Part shown: one piece after another, positions 9,185 to 17,077 of the stretch
Layout: every line of letters begins with the position of its first letter
Position numbering within the stretch: position 1 is the stretch's first letter
Assembly (NCBI RefSeq): GCF_004886325.1
Contig: NZ_QXFN01000005.1
Location: forward strand, 124,001 to 188,000
Source: Cellulomonas telluris
Lineage (GTDB): Bacteria > Actinomycetota > Actinomycetes > Actinomycetales > Cellulomonadaceae
Direction of reading: 5' to 3'
Length of the DNA: 64,000 bases
Notes under the pieces: model-generated
Database searches by the model: none
What the model was told of the DNA's origin: nothing
Seen by the model: only the letters and a program-made list of their open reading frames with translations
Program-made: the position numbers and the translations under genes

Positions 9185-9817
9185 ATGCCCCGTCCCCGCG
9201 TGCACGACGACGCGCTGCGCGACCGCCTGCTCGACGAGGCCACCGCCGTGGTCGCCGAGGGCGGCACCCGCGCCCTCACGGTCCGCGACGTCGCCGCCCG
9301 GGCGGGCACGTCGTCGAGCGCGGTGTACTCGCTCTTCGGCGGGCGCGAGGCCCTGCTCGCAGCGGTCGGCGCCCGCGCGGCGGAACGCTTCGCGGGGCAC
9401 CTGGGCAGCACGCGCGGGACCGGTGACCCGGCGGCCGACCTGCTCGCGCTCGGCGTCGCCTACCGCCGCTTCGCGCTGGCCGAGCCGCAGGGCTACCGCG
9501 TCATGTTCGCCAGCCCCGGCGCGGGCGCCGCGCACCCCGCCGGGGGTCCCGTCACCGAGGAGCCGACGTTCCGCGTCCTGCAGGACGCGGTCCGCGCGGC
9601 GCTCGCCGAGGGGCCGGCCGCCGACGCGTACGGGACGCGGGGTGCCGACGCCGAGGACGCCACCCGGGCCGCGACGCACGTCTGGGCGCTGGCGCACGGC
9701 TGGGTCATGCTCGAGCTCGACGGGCTCCTGCCGTGGCCGCCGGACGAGCGGGACGCCCGGTACGTCGCGGCGCTGCGAGCGGCGGGTCCCGGGCTCCTCG
9801 CCCCGCCGCCGGTCTAG
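9185..9817 (+). CDS. TetR/AcrR-family transcriptional regulator
   Basis: A 210-residue regulator. The N-terminal helix-turn-helix (about residues 10-58) contains ALTVRDVAARAGTSSSAVYS followed by FGGREALLAAV, a standard TetR recognition module. The C-terminal ligand and dimer domain includes a WAL-AHGWVMLEL segment resembling the WHG-containing C-terminal TetR domain. It is divergent from the small membrane protein and shares an inverted-repeat operator with it, so it probably represses that gene and itself. The ligand cannot be told from the sequence. It converges on the response-regulator gene with about 150 bases between, in which I see nothing specific. Confidence 0.9.
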   Translation: MPRPRVHDDALRDRLLDEATAVVAEGGTRALTVRDVAARAGTSSSAVYSLFGGREALLAAVGARAAERFAGHLGSTRGTGDPAADLLALGVAYRRFALAEPQGYRVMFASPGAGAAHPAGGPVTEEPTFRVLQDAVRAALAEGPAADAYGTRGADAEDATRAATHVWALAHGWVMLELDGLLPWPPDERDARYVAALRAAGPGLLAPPPV

Positions 9818-9971
9818 GGCGTGTCTCCCGACCCCGCCGTCGAGCCGTGGCGCCGCGCCGCGGTCGCCGCGACCGTCGGCGCGGACCGCGAGCTCGCGAG
9901 CGATCCGCGCTGGGTGCGTCGCGGAGACGGAGTCGGTCCGCGCGGATGCCGGCCCGGCGTCTGCGGCGGGT

Positions 9972-10685
9972 TCAGCTGCCGCGGGCCTCCTGGTCCAGGC
10001 CCGCCTCGTGGGCGAGGATCGCCGCCTGCACGCGGTTGGTGACCTCGATGCGGTCGAAGATCTCGCGCAGGTACTGCTTGACCGTGCCGTCGCTCAGCCG
10101 CATCCGGCGTGCGATCTCGGCGTTGGAGGCACCGGTCCCCAGCACGGCAAGAAGTTCGCGCTGCCTCGTGCTGAGCCGGTCGACGATGTCGCGCGCCGTG
10201 CGGTCGCGGCGGATCCGCACCGTCGCCTCGGTGCGGACGAGCCACCGTGCGACGCGTGGGGAGAAGGCCGCTCCCCCTCCGGCGATCCCCTTGACGGCGG
10301 CGATCAGGTCGCGCGGTGCGTCGGACTTGAGCAGGAACCCGAGCGCCCCGAGCTCGACGGCCTCGGCGATGTACGCCTCGTCCGCGAAGGTCGTCAGCAT
10401 GGCGACCGGGACGGCAGGCTGCTCCGCCCGGAGCCGCTCGAGGGCCCGGAGCCCGTCCATCCGGGGCATCCGGATGTCGAGCAGCACGACGTCGAGCCGG
10501 TGCCGACGGACCAGGTCCAGCGCAGCGTGGCCGTCGTCACCCTCCGCGACGACGTCGAGGTCCGCGTCCATCCTCAGCAGCGCCACGACGCCGCTGCGCA
10601 CGATCGCGTCGTCGTCGACGACCGCGACCCGGACCGACTGGCCGATTCGGCACCCGCCGGCGGCATCCCCGACCGGACCTGTCAC
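9972..10685 (-). CDS. NarL/LuxR-type response regulator
   Basis: A 237-residue two-component response regulator. The receiver domain (about residues 17-135) has the acidic cluster VVDDD, the phosphoacceptor Asp in VVLLDIRMPRMDG and the conserved Lys in LLKSDA. The C-terminal LuxR-type helix-turn-helix (about 170-230) contains LSTRQRELLAVLGTGASNAE and the recognition helix SDGTVKQYLREI. The GTG start overlaps the stop of the upstream histidine kinase by four bases (GTGA), so the two are translationally coupled and form a cognate pair. The inverted repeat at 12115-12130 upstream of the kinase is a candidate binding site. Confidence 0.93.
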   Translation of the reverse strand: MTGPVGDAAGGCRIGQSVRVAVVDDDAIVRSGVVALLRMDADLDVVAEGDDGHAALDLVRRHRLDVVLLDIRMPRMDGLRALERLRAEQPAVPVAMLTTFADEAYIAEAVELGALGFLLKSDAPRDLIAAVKGIAGGGAAFSPRVARWLVRTEATVRIRRDRTARDIVDRLSTRQRELLAVLGTGASNAEIARRMRLSDGTVKQYLREIFDRIEVTNRVQAAILAHEAGLDQEARGS

Positions 10686-12079
10686 GGGCTCGGGATGGTG
10701 TCGAGACGGCTCAGCACGCCCTCAGTGAAGCAGACCCGGTAGACGTCCTCGCGGTCGAAGAGGCTCGCCACCGACTCGTAGAACTCGCAGGTCGCACCAG
10801 CCGGCACGGGCAGCACCTCGTCGGGCTCGTCGAGCATCTCCACGACCGGCAGCAGCGCGTCCGCCTCACGCTGTGTCATGCCGACCTCCAGCGCGGCGTA
10901 CCGCTCCGGAGGCAGCACGGACGCCACCGCGGCGAAGAGGTAGTAGCCGACGGCAAAGACGGCCGCGGGGACCGCGAGGGCGAGCGGCACCAGCCATGCG
11001 AGCCGGGACAGGCGGCGCGTCCGGCGGGTCTGGTCGAGCTCGGCGGCCCCGACCGGCGTCGGAATCGGTACCGCCGCGGGCGTCGCGTCGAGCGGCACCT
11101 GCGCGCGCAGCACGAAGCCGCCGCGCCCGGCGACGTCAGACGCGGTCACCTCGAGCGTGCCGCCGAGCATCGCGAGCCGGAGACGGAGCGACTCGAGGCC
11201 GTGCCCCGACCCGGGCGTCACCGTGGGGCCGGCCGTCGGGTTACGCACGGTGAGCTGGGCGAGCGCGCCCACGACGCGGCCGGTCACCTCGACGGGCTGC
11301 CCCGGCGCGTGCTTGGCCGCGTTGGTCAGCGCCTCGCCGAGCACCCGTGCGAGAGCGGCGTGGGCGTGCGGACCGAGCCGGGACTCCAGACCGTCGTCGA
11401 TCGCGAGCTCGACGTCGAGCGAGACACGGGCGCCGTCGACCACCTGCTCGAGCGAGCGCTCGGCCGGGTCCAGGTCCGGGCTGCGCCCCGCCTTGAGGAG
11501 GGTCACGGTCTCGCCCAGCTCGTCGGCCGCCACGGCCGCCTCCTCGCGGACGCGCTCGAGGGCAGCACGCGTCGCCCCGGGCACGTCGTCGTCGAGGGTG
11601 AGCCGGCCGAGCTGCACCGCGATGTGCGTGAGCCGGTGCCCGAGGCGGTCGTGGATCTCCCCGGCCATGACGGCGCGTTCGCTCGTCACCGCCTCATCGA
11701 CGCGCGCCCGCTCCCGTTCCTCGACGACGCGCGCCAGCTCCCACCCCAGACGCCGGTGCACCGCTCGCTGCCGCAGCGCCGCGACCGCACCTGCGCACAC
11801 CGCGACGATCGCCGCCAGGAGCAGCGCGCTCACGACCGCGTAGACCGCGCTCGAGAGACGCCCGGGCGTGTCGACCGCTCCGGCGACCGCGGTCGACAGC
11901 ACGAGTACGGCGATCGCGATCACCGTGGTGCGGCTGGACGGCGGCCGCACGCACCACACCCCCATGGCGACCAGCCAGACGGCGACCCAGCCCCACGTCC
12001 CCTGGGCGCCGATCATCACCCCGCCGACCAACGCTCCGGCGACCGCGAACGTCCGTTCTCTGGTCTGCCTGCTCATCAC
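10682..12079 (-). CDS. Sensor histidine kinase with extra C-terminal membrane helix and outer domain
   Basis: A 465-residue kinase of the HisKA_3/NarL-partner class. Four N-terminal membrane segments (about 11-102) precede a short coiled segment and the dimerisation/phosphoacceptor motif GEIHDRLGH, with His at 143. The ATP-binding domain (about 230-330) has the N box LGEALTNAAKH and the G box GSGHGLESL. Unusually, the chain continues through a basic stretch and a fifth membrane helix (about 357-386). It ends in an 80-residue domain starting PERYAALEVGMTQREADALL with two Cys (431 and 450), reminiscent of SmpA/BamE-like folds. By topology this tail should lie outside the membrane. The GTG at 12079 follows a TAGCGT box by 6 bases. 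Confidence 0.88.
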   Translation of the reverse strand: MMSRQTRERTFAVAGALVGGVMIGAQGTWGWVAVWLVAMGVWCVRPPSSRTTVIAIAVLVLSTAVAGAVDTPGRLSSAVYAVVSALLLAAIVAVCAGAVAALRQRAVHRRLGWELARVVEERERARVDEAVTSERAVMAGEIHDRLGHRLTHIAVQLGRLTLDDDVPGATRAALERVREEAAVAADELGETVTLLKAGRSPDLDPAERSLEQVVDGARVSLDVELAIDDGLESRLGPHAHAALARVLGEALTNAAKHAPGQPVEVTGRVVGALAQLTVRNPTAGPTVTPGSGHGLESLRLRLAMLGGTLEVTASDVAGRGGFVLRAQVPLDATPAAVPIPTPVGAAELDQTRRTRRLSRLAWLVPLALAVPAAVFAVGYYLFAAVASVLPPERYAALEVGMTQREADALLPVVEMLDEPDEVLPVPAGATCEFYESVASLFDREDVYRVCFTEGVLSRLDTIPSP

Positions 12080-12085
12080 GCGGCC

Positions 12086-12091
12086 ACGCTA
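12086..12091 (-). promoter_or_regulatory. Probable -10 box of the histidine-kinase operon (leaderless)
   Basis: Minus-strand TAGCGT ends 6 bases before the kinase GTG at 12079. An identical hexamer faces the other way in front of the divergent DedA gene. Confidence 0.5.
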
Positions 12092-12114
12092 GCCAGCCGG
12101 TGCGACGCCACGGC

Positions 12115-12130
12115 ACTCACTTTGGTGAGT
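12115..12130. promoter_or_regulatory. Inverted repeat between kinase operon and dedA-like gene
   Basis: ACTCAC-TTTG-GTGAGT is a perfect 6-base inverted repeat with a 4-base spacer, lying between the two divergent -10 boxes (24 bases from the kinase box, 46 from the DedA box). NarL-type regulators bind short dyads like this, so it is a good candidate site for the response regulator encoded by the operon. Confidence 0.5.
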
Positions 12131-12175
12131 CCTCGACCTGCCTTCCGGGAGTGACCCGCGCCGCAGCGCGGAACC

Positions 12176-12181
12176 TAGCGT
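12176..12181 (+). promoter_or_regulatory. Probable -10 box of the dedA-like gene (leaderless)
   Basis: TAGCGT ends 7 bases before the ATG at 12189, with no Shine-Dalgarno sequence. Confidence 0.5.
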
Positions 12182-12188
12182 CGCCCTC

Positions 12189-12806
12189 ATGCCGATCGAT
12201 GCGCCCGCCCTCCTCGACGCCGTCGCGCCTCACGGTGCGCTCGTCGTGCTCGTCATGACGGCCATGGCCACGGTCGAGGCGTTGCTCGGCATCGGCGTCG
12301 TGGTCCCCGGCGAGGCCGTCGTCGCTTCGGGCGCAGCCCTCCTTGCCAGCGGTCCTCTGGTGGCGGTCGCCTGGTGTGCCGTGACGGCCGGAGCGTTCCT
12401 CGGCGACCAGCTCGGCTACGGCCTGGGCCGCCGCTACGGCGCGGCCGTCACGGAGAGCTGGGTCGTGCGGCGGCTCGGGCGCCACCGCTGGGAACGCGCG
12501 TCCGACCTCGTGCGGCGACGCAGCCTCGTCGTCGTCGTCGTTGCTCGCCTGCTCCCCGGTGTGCGCACGCTCGTCTCCGCCGCGGCGGGCGCCGCCGGCG
12601 TGCGCTGGACGCGGTACGCCGTCGCGGACGCCGTCGCCTGCGCGCTGTGGGCCGGGATCTGGGTGCTGGGCGGCGCGGCTCTCGGCCGCCTGGTGCTCGG
12701 CCCGGTGGGCTGGGCCGCGATCGCCGTCGCGGTCGCGGTGCTGATCGCCCTTCAAGTGCTGAGAAGCAGCGTCCGACGCAGGGCTCGGACAGACTGCGTC
12801 CGGTGA
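12189..12806 (+). CDS. DedA/SNARE-associated family membrane protein
   Basis: A 205-residue polytopic membrane protein. The DedA-family features are visible: the PGE motif in VVVPGEAVVASGA, the GDQLGYGLGRRYG block with its conserved Gly and acidic residue, and the re-entrant segment ARLLPGVRTLVSAAAGAA with the essential Arg. Family members act in lipid flipping or recycling (for example undecaprenyl phosphate) and in maintaining membrane potential. The substrate here is unknown. It is transcribed divergently from the histidine kinase/response regulator operon and shares the 109-base promoter region with it. It may therefore be a target of that system, although the sequence alone does not prove it. 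Confidence 0.88.
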   Translation: MPIDAPALLDAVAPHGALVVLVMTAMATVEALLGIGVVVPGEAVVASGAALLASGPLVAVAWCAVTAGAFLGDQLGYGLGRRYGAAVTESWVVRRLGRHRWERASDLVRRRSLVVVVVARLLPGVRTLVSAAAGAAGVRWTRYAVADAVACALWAGIWVLGGAALGRLVLGPVGWAAIAVAVAVLIALQVLRSSVRRRARTDCVR

Positions 12807-13097
12807 GTCGGCCGCTCCCGCCACCGTCGAGCCGGGCGGCCCGCCCGTGCGGCGCTCCCTGAGTTCCGGACCCTCATCCTGCGAGCCTTCCTGCACGCGG
12901 CCGCCCTGGGTGGGTGCGCCGCCCGACCCACGCCAGCACCCCACCGTCACGAGCACACACATGAGCCGGCCGGCGGGACGCGGCACGAGTCAGGTTCGGT
13001 TCGGGTCGTCGTCAGGGCTCCTGGGCCTGCGCGCGCGACCCGGCACCGACGCACGCACGGGCGGCCGGTGTCGGCGGGCCCTGGCACGATCGGCGAC
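12807..13097. other. 291-base intergenic stretch
   Basis: Between the DedA gene and the winged-helix protein gene on the same strand. I see no recognisable gene, RNA or strong hairpin. A weak CACGAT box (13085-13090) ends 7 bases before the next ATG and may be its -10 element. Confidence 0.5.
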
Positions 13098-14228
13098 ATG
13101 GCCGCGCCCCGCGTCCCGCGCCCCGCCGTCCTGCGGCACCGCCTCCACGTCCAGGAGCTCGACCGCGCGCCCGGGTCCGTGCACGACCTCGCCGACGTCG
13201 CCGTCCTCGACGCGGGCGTGCAGGACACCGGGCCGGACGGCGCCCTGTGGGCGCTGGCCCTGCGCGGGCTCGACGTGCGGGCGGGCGCCTGGCCGGACGG
13301 GCTCGCGCTCGCCTGGACCGTCCGGGGAGCGCCGCACGCCTACCGGCGCGAGGACCTGCCCGACGTCGAGCGCGCCCTGCGGCCCTGGTCGTCCCAGGAC
13401 GCCGCGCAGCGGGTCTTCGACGCCTCGCGGCCGCTGCGCGCCGCCGGCATCGACCCGCGCGACGCCCTCGCGACGGCAGCCCGCACCATGCACGCGGTGG
13501 TCCGGGTGCCCACCGTGAAGGGGGACGTCTCGACCGCCATGACGGCGCGGCTGCCCGAGCCCTACCTGCGCTGGTGCCGCCCCTGCGCCACCACCCACAT
13601 GTACGAGCAGACGTTCCGGCTCGCGGCCCTGCACGCCGGGCTCGAGCTGACGCCGGGCACCTCACCGCCCGTCCTGCGGCCCGTCCCCGGCTGGCCCGAC
13701 GACGCGGTCGGCCGCACGGACGCACCCGCACCCGGCGGCCGTCACGACCTGGTGCGCACCGCCGTGCGCCTGCTCGGCCCGACCACGCCCCGGCTGGTCG
13801 CGGCCTTCCTCGACGCACCCGTCCGCGACGTCACCGCCCGCTGGCCGGACGACGTCGCCGACGTGGACGTCGACGGGGAGCCCCGGCAGGTCCTGGCCGC
13901 GGACGTCGACGCCCTGGGCGAGGCGACCACGCCGGCACGGCCCGCCGTGGTGCGGCTCCTCGGCCCCTTCGACCTGTACCTGCAGGCGCGCGACCGCGAC
14001 CTGCTCGTCCCCGACGCAGCCCGCCGCAGCGCGCTGTGGCCGACGCTCGGCCGCCCGGGCGCCGTCCTGCGCGACGGGGAGGTCGTCGGCACCTGGCGCC
14101 CGCGGGCACGCGGTCGACGGCTCGCGCTCGAGCTCGACCCGTGGGAGCCGTGGGACGCCGCCACGCGTGCGGCGGTGGACGCCGAGCACGAGCGCCTCGC
14201 GGCGTTCCGCGGTGTCGCCCCGGCGTGA
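13098..14228 (+). CDS. Winged-helix DNA-binding protein of the AlkZ/HTH_42 (DUF1006) family
   Basis: A 376-residue protein of the family that includes AlkZ and YcaQ, DNA glycosylases that unhook interstrand crosslinks and bulky lesions. It has the actinobacterial N-terminal signature around residues 10-45 (LRHRLHVQELDR, then VLDAGVQDTGPDGAL) and the conserved C-terminal DLYLQARDRDLLVPD segment. Whether it keeps glycosylase activity is unclear: the catalytic Q-x-D/Q motif of AlkZ/YcaQ is represented only by VQDT, as in many uncharacterised relatives. The ATG at 13098 is chosen over one ten codons upstream because a CACGAT box ends 7 bases before it and the family begins near here. Confidence 0.8.
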   Translation: MAAPRVPRPAVLRHRLHVQELDRAPGSVHDLADVAVLDAGVQDTGPDGALWALALRGLDVRAGAWPDGLALAWTVRGAPHAYRREDLPDVERALRPWSSQDAAQRVFDASRPLRAAGIDPRDALATAARTMHAVVRVPTVKGDVSTAMTARLPEPYLRWCRPCATTHMYEQTFRLAALHAGLELTPGTSPPVLRPVPGWPDDAVGRTDAPAPGGRHDLVRTAVRLLGPTTPRLVAAFLDAPVRDVTARWPDDVADVDVDGEPRQVLAADVDALGEATTPARPAVVRLLGPFDLYLQARDRDLLVPDAARRSALWPTLGRPGAVLRDGEVVGTWRPRARGRRLALELDPWEPWDAATRAAVDAEHERLAAFRGVAPA

Positions 14229-14298
14229 GGCGAGCGGGCACTCCCGGCTCAGGCCCTTCGAACGACCGGTCGGCCCGAGCCCGCCCTGCGCTCCCTGC

Positions 14299-15984
14299 TC
14301 ACGCCTCCACGACGACGGGGATGATCATCGGCCGGCGCCGCAGCTTGCCCGACACCCAGCGACCGACGACGCGGCGCATCACCTGCTGCAGCTGGTGGGT
14401 GTCGGTCGCCCCGCTGCGCACCGCGTCCTCGAGCGCCGCCGTCACCTGCGGGAGGATCTCCTCGAAGACGTCGTCCTGCTCGGCGACGCCGCGCGCGTGG
14501 ATCTGCGGGCCCGCGAGGACCTTGCCGTCCTGCGAGGACACGACCGCGAAGATCGACACGAAGCCCTCGTCGCCGAGGATGCGCCGGTCCTTGAGCTCGG
14601 CGTCCGTGAGCTCGCCGACGCTCGACCCGTCGACGTAGACGTAGCCGCACGGCACCGCGCCGACGACGCTCGCCCGGCCGTCGACCAGGTCCACGACCAC
14701 GCCGTCCTCCGCCAGCACCACGCGGTCGGCCGGGACACCGGTCTTCACGGCCAGCGCCGCGTTGGCGATGAGGTGACGCACCTCGCCGTGGACCGGCATG
14801 ACGTTGCGCGGACGCAGGATGTTGTAGCAGTACAGGAGCTCGCCGGCGCTCGCGTGGCCGGAGACGTGGACCTTCGCGTTGCCCGAGTGCACGACGCGCG
14901 CCCCGAGGCGCATGAGGCCGTTGATGACGCGGAAGACCGCGTTCTCGTTGCCCGGGATGAGGCTCGACGCGAGGACCACGGTGTCGCCGGGGCCGACCGA
15001 GACCTTGTGGTCGTTGTTGGCGATGCGGGACAGCGCCGCCATGGGCTCGCCCTGCGAGCCGGTGCACATGAGCACGACCCGGTCGTCGGGGAGCTGCTCG
15101 ATCTGCTTGAGGTCGACGAGCACGCCGTCGGGCACCTTGAGGTACCCGAGCTCCGCGGCGATGCCCATGTTGCGGACCATCGAGCGTCCGACGAGCGCGA
15201 CGAGGCGCTCGTTCGCGACAGCCGCGTCGATGACCTGCTGGACGCGGTGGACGTGGGACGCGAACGACGCCACCACCACGCGACCGGTCGACTCCGCGAA
15301 CACCTGGTCGAGCACGGGACCGATCTCGCGCTCCGGCGTGACGAACCCCGGGACCTCCGCGTTGGTGGAGTCGACCATGAACAGGTCGACCCCCTCCTCG
15401 CCGAGCCGCGAGAACGCGCGCAGGTCCGTGATCCGCCCGTCGAGGGGCAGCTGGTCCATCTTGAAGTCGCCGGTGTGCAGGACCGTGCCGGCCTTCGTGC
15501 GCACCGCGACCGCGAGCGCGTCGGGGATCGAGTGGTTCACCGCGACGAACTCGCACCCGAAGACGCCGAGCTGCTCGACCTGGCCCTCCCGGACCGGGAG
15601 CGTCACGGGCGTGATGCGGTGCTCCTTGAGCTTCGCCTCGACGAACGCGAGCGTCAGCTGCGAGCCGACGAGCGGGATGTCGCGGCGCAGGCGGAGCAGG
15701 TACGGCACGGCGCCGATGTGGTCCTCGTGGCCGTGCGTGAGGACGATCGCCTCGATGTCGTCGAGCCGGTCCCGGATGTAGTCGAAGTCCGGGAGGATCA
15801 GGTCGACGCCCGGCTGGTGGTCCTCGGGGAAGAGGACGCCGCAGTCGATGACGAGCAGACGGCCGGCGTGCTCGAGCACGGCCATGTTGCGCCCGACCTC
15901 GCCCAGCCCGCCGAGCGGGACGATCCGCAGACCGCCCTCGGGCAGCGGCGGGGGCAGGGTGAGTTCGGGGTGCGGGTGACTCAT
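14299..15984 (-). CDS. rnj: Ribonuclease J
   Basis: A 561-residue metallo-beta-lactamase-fold ribonuclease with 5'-3' exonuclease and endonuclease activity, central to mRNA decay and rRNA maturation. The zinc-binding motif HGHEDH lies near residue 84 after the ACTINO-type N-terminus (IVPLGGLGEVGRNM). The beta-CASP motifs include HTGDFK, GSQGEPMAALSRIA and HVSGHAS, and the C-terminal RNase J domain ends in RRRPMIIPVVVEA. A Shine-Dalgarno AGGAG precedes the ATG. It lies 50 bases downstream of dapA on the same strand, the usual actinobacterial order dapA-rnj, and is probably co-transcribed with it. Confidence 0.97.
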   Translation of the reverse strand: MSHPHPELTLPPPLPEGGLRIVPLGGLGEVGRNMAVLEHAGRLLVIDCGVLFPEDHQPGVDLILPDFDYIRDRLDDIEAIVLTHGHEDHIGAVPYLLRLRRDIPLVGSQLTLAFVEAKLKEHRITPVTLPVREGQVEQLGVFGCEFVAVNHSIPDALAVAVRTKAGTVLHTGDFKMDQLPLDGRITDLRAFSRLGEEGVDLFMVDSTNAEVPGFVTPEREIGPVLDQVFAESTGRVVVASFASHVHRVQQVIDAAVANERLVALVGRSMVRNMGIAAELGYLKVPDGVLVDLKQIEQLPDDRVVLMCTGSQGEPMAALSRIANNDHKVSVGPGDTVVLASSLIPGNENAVFRVINGLMRLGARVVHSGNAKVHVSGHASAGELLYCYNILRPRNVMPVHGEVRHLIANAALAVKTGVPADRVVLAEDGVVVDLVDGRASVVGAVPCGYVYVDGSSVGELTDAELKDRRILGDEGFVSIFAVVSSQDGKVLAGPQIHARGVAEQDDVFEEILPQVTAALEDAVRSGATDTHQLQQVMRRVVGRWVSGKLRRRPMIIPVVVEA

Positions 15985-16034
15985 GGAGCTCCTGTGGGTC
16001 GTGGCCCGCGCACCGCTGCTGTCGAGCGGAGCGG

Positions 16035-16952
16035 TCAGGCCGTGACGACGTCCAGCAGACCTGCGGCCTGCAGACCGGCGCGCACGTGCGCTGCCTCGTC
16101 GTCGGTGTAGGGGACGATCGGGAGCCGGGTCGCGCGGCTGCGCAGCACGCCGGTCTCCACGAGGGCGGCCTTCGCGGCAGCCGCCTGGAAGCCGTCACCG
16201 TTGAGGGCGGTGATCGCGGGCAGTGCCGCGAGGAAGATGTCGAGGGCCTCGGCGGTGTCGCCGCGGCGCCAGGCGTCGAACAGGGCTGCGAACCGGTCGC
16301 CGAGCACCTGCGTCGTGACGCCGACGAGCCCGACGGCGCCGTGCGCGAGGAACCCGAGCACGAGGCCGTCGTCGCCGCTGTACCAGGCCAGGCCCGTGCG
16401 CCGGATCGCCGCTGCCGCGGCCACGACGTCGCCCGTGGCGTCCTTCATGGCGACGACCCGCTCGTGCGCCGCGAGCCGGTCGATCGTCGCGGGCGCGAGG
16501 CGCAGACCCGTCCGGCCCGGGACGTCGTAGAGCATGACCGGCAGGGGCGTCGCGTCGGCCACGGCCGTGACGTGCCGGACCACACCGTCCTGCGAGGGAC
16601 GCGAGTAGTACGGGGTGACGACGAGCAGGCCGTGCGCGCCGGCCTCGGCCGCCTGCTCGGCCATGCGCACCGCGTGCGCGGTGTCGTTCGAGCCCGCTCC
16701 CGCCACGACGTACGCGCGGTCGCCGACGGCCTCGACGACGGCGGCGACGACCTCGGCCTTCTCGGGGGCGTGCGTCGTCGGGGCCTCGCCGGTCGTGCCG
16801 TTGAGCACGAGCCCGTCGTGGCCGTGGTCCACCAGGTGCTTCGCCAGCGCGACCGTCGCCTCGAGGTCGACCGCGCCGTCGGCGGTCATCGGGGTGACCA
16901 TGGCCGACAGCACGGACCCGAACGGGTGCGTCGCGGACGTGACGGTGGGCAT
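16035..16952 (-). CDS. dapA: 4-hydroxy-tetrahydrodipicolinate synthase
   Basis: A 305-residue cytoplasmic enzyme that condenses pyruvate with aspartate semialdehyde, the first committed step of lysine and diaminopimelate synthesis. Key motifs are the NGTTGEAPT pyruvate-binding loop, the Tyr in MLYDVPGRTGL and the Schiff-base Lys in VVAMKDATGD. The ATG at 16952 is chosen over a GTG two codons upstream because a TAGCGT box ends 6 bases before the ATG, implying a leaderless message. Upstream of rnj. dapB lies separately near 22 kb, and thyX, often found between dapB and dapA, is not present. Confidence 0.95.
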   Translation of the reverse strand: MPTVTSATHPFGSVLSAMVTPMTADGAVDLEATVALAKHLVDHGHDGLVLNGTTGEAPTTHAPEKAEVVAAVVEAVGDRAYVVAGAGSNDTAHAVRMAEQAAEAGAHGLLVVTPYYSRPSQDGVVRHVTAVADATPLPVMLYDVPGRTGLRLAPATIDRLAAHERVVAMKDATGDVVAAAAAIRRTGLAWYSGDDGLVLGFLAHGAVGLVGVTTQVLGDRFAALFDAWRRGDTAEALDIFLAALPAITALNGDGFQAAAAKAALVETGVLRSRATRLPIVPYTDDEAAHVRAGLQAAGLLDVVTA

Positions 16953-16958
16953 GCGCAC

Positions 16959-16964
16959 ACGCTA
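16959..16964 (-). promoter_or_regulatory. Probable -10 box of dapA-rnj (leaderless)
   Basis: Minus-strand TAGCGT ends 6 bases before the dapA ATG at 16952. Confidence 0.5.
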
Positions 16965-17077
16965 CCGCCCCGGGCGGCACGGCCGCGGACGGCGCCCGGG
17001 ATTCGTCCACCGTCGCGCGCTGCCCGGCCGCCCGGCTCGACGCGCCCCGTCGGCGCCGCGCGGCCACACTGGGCGCC

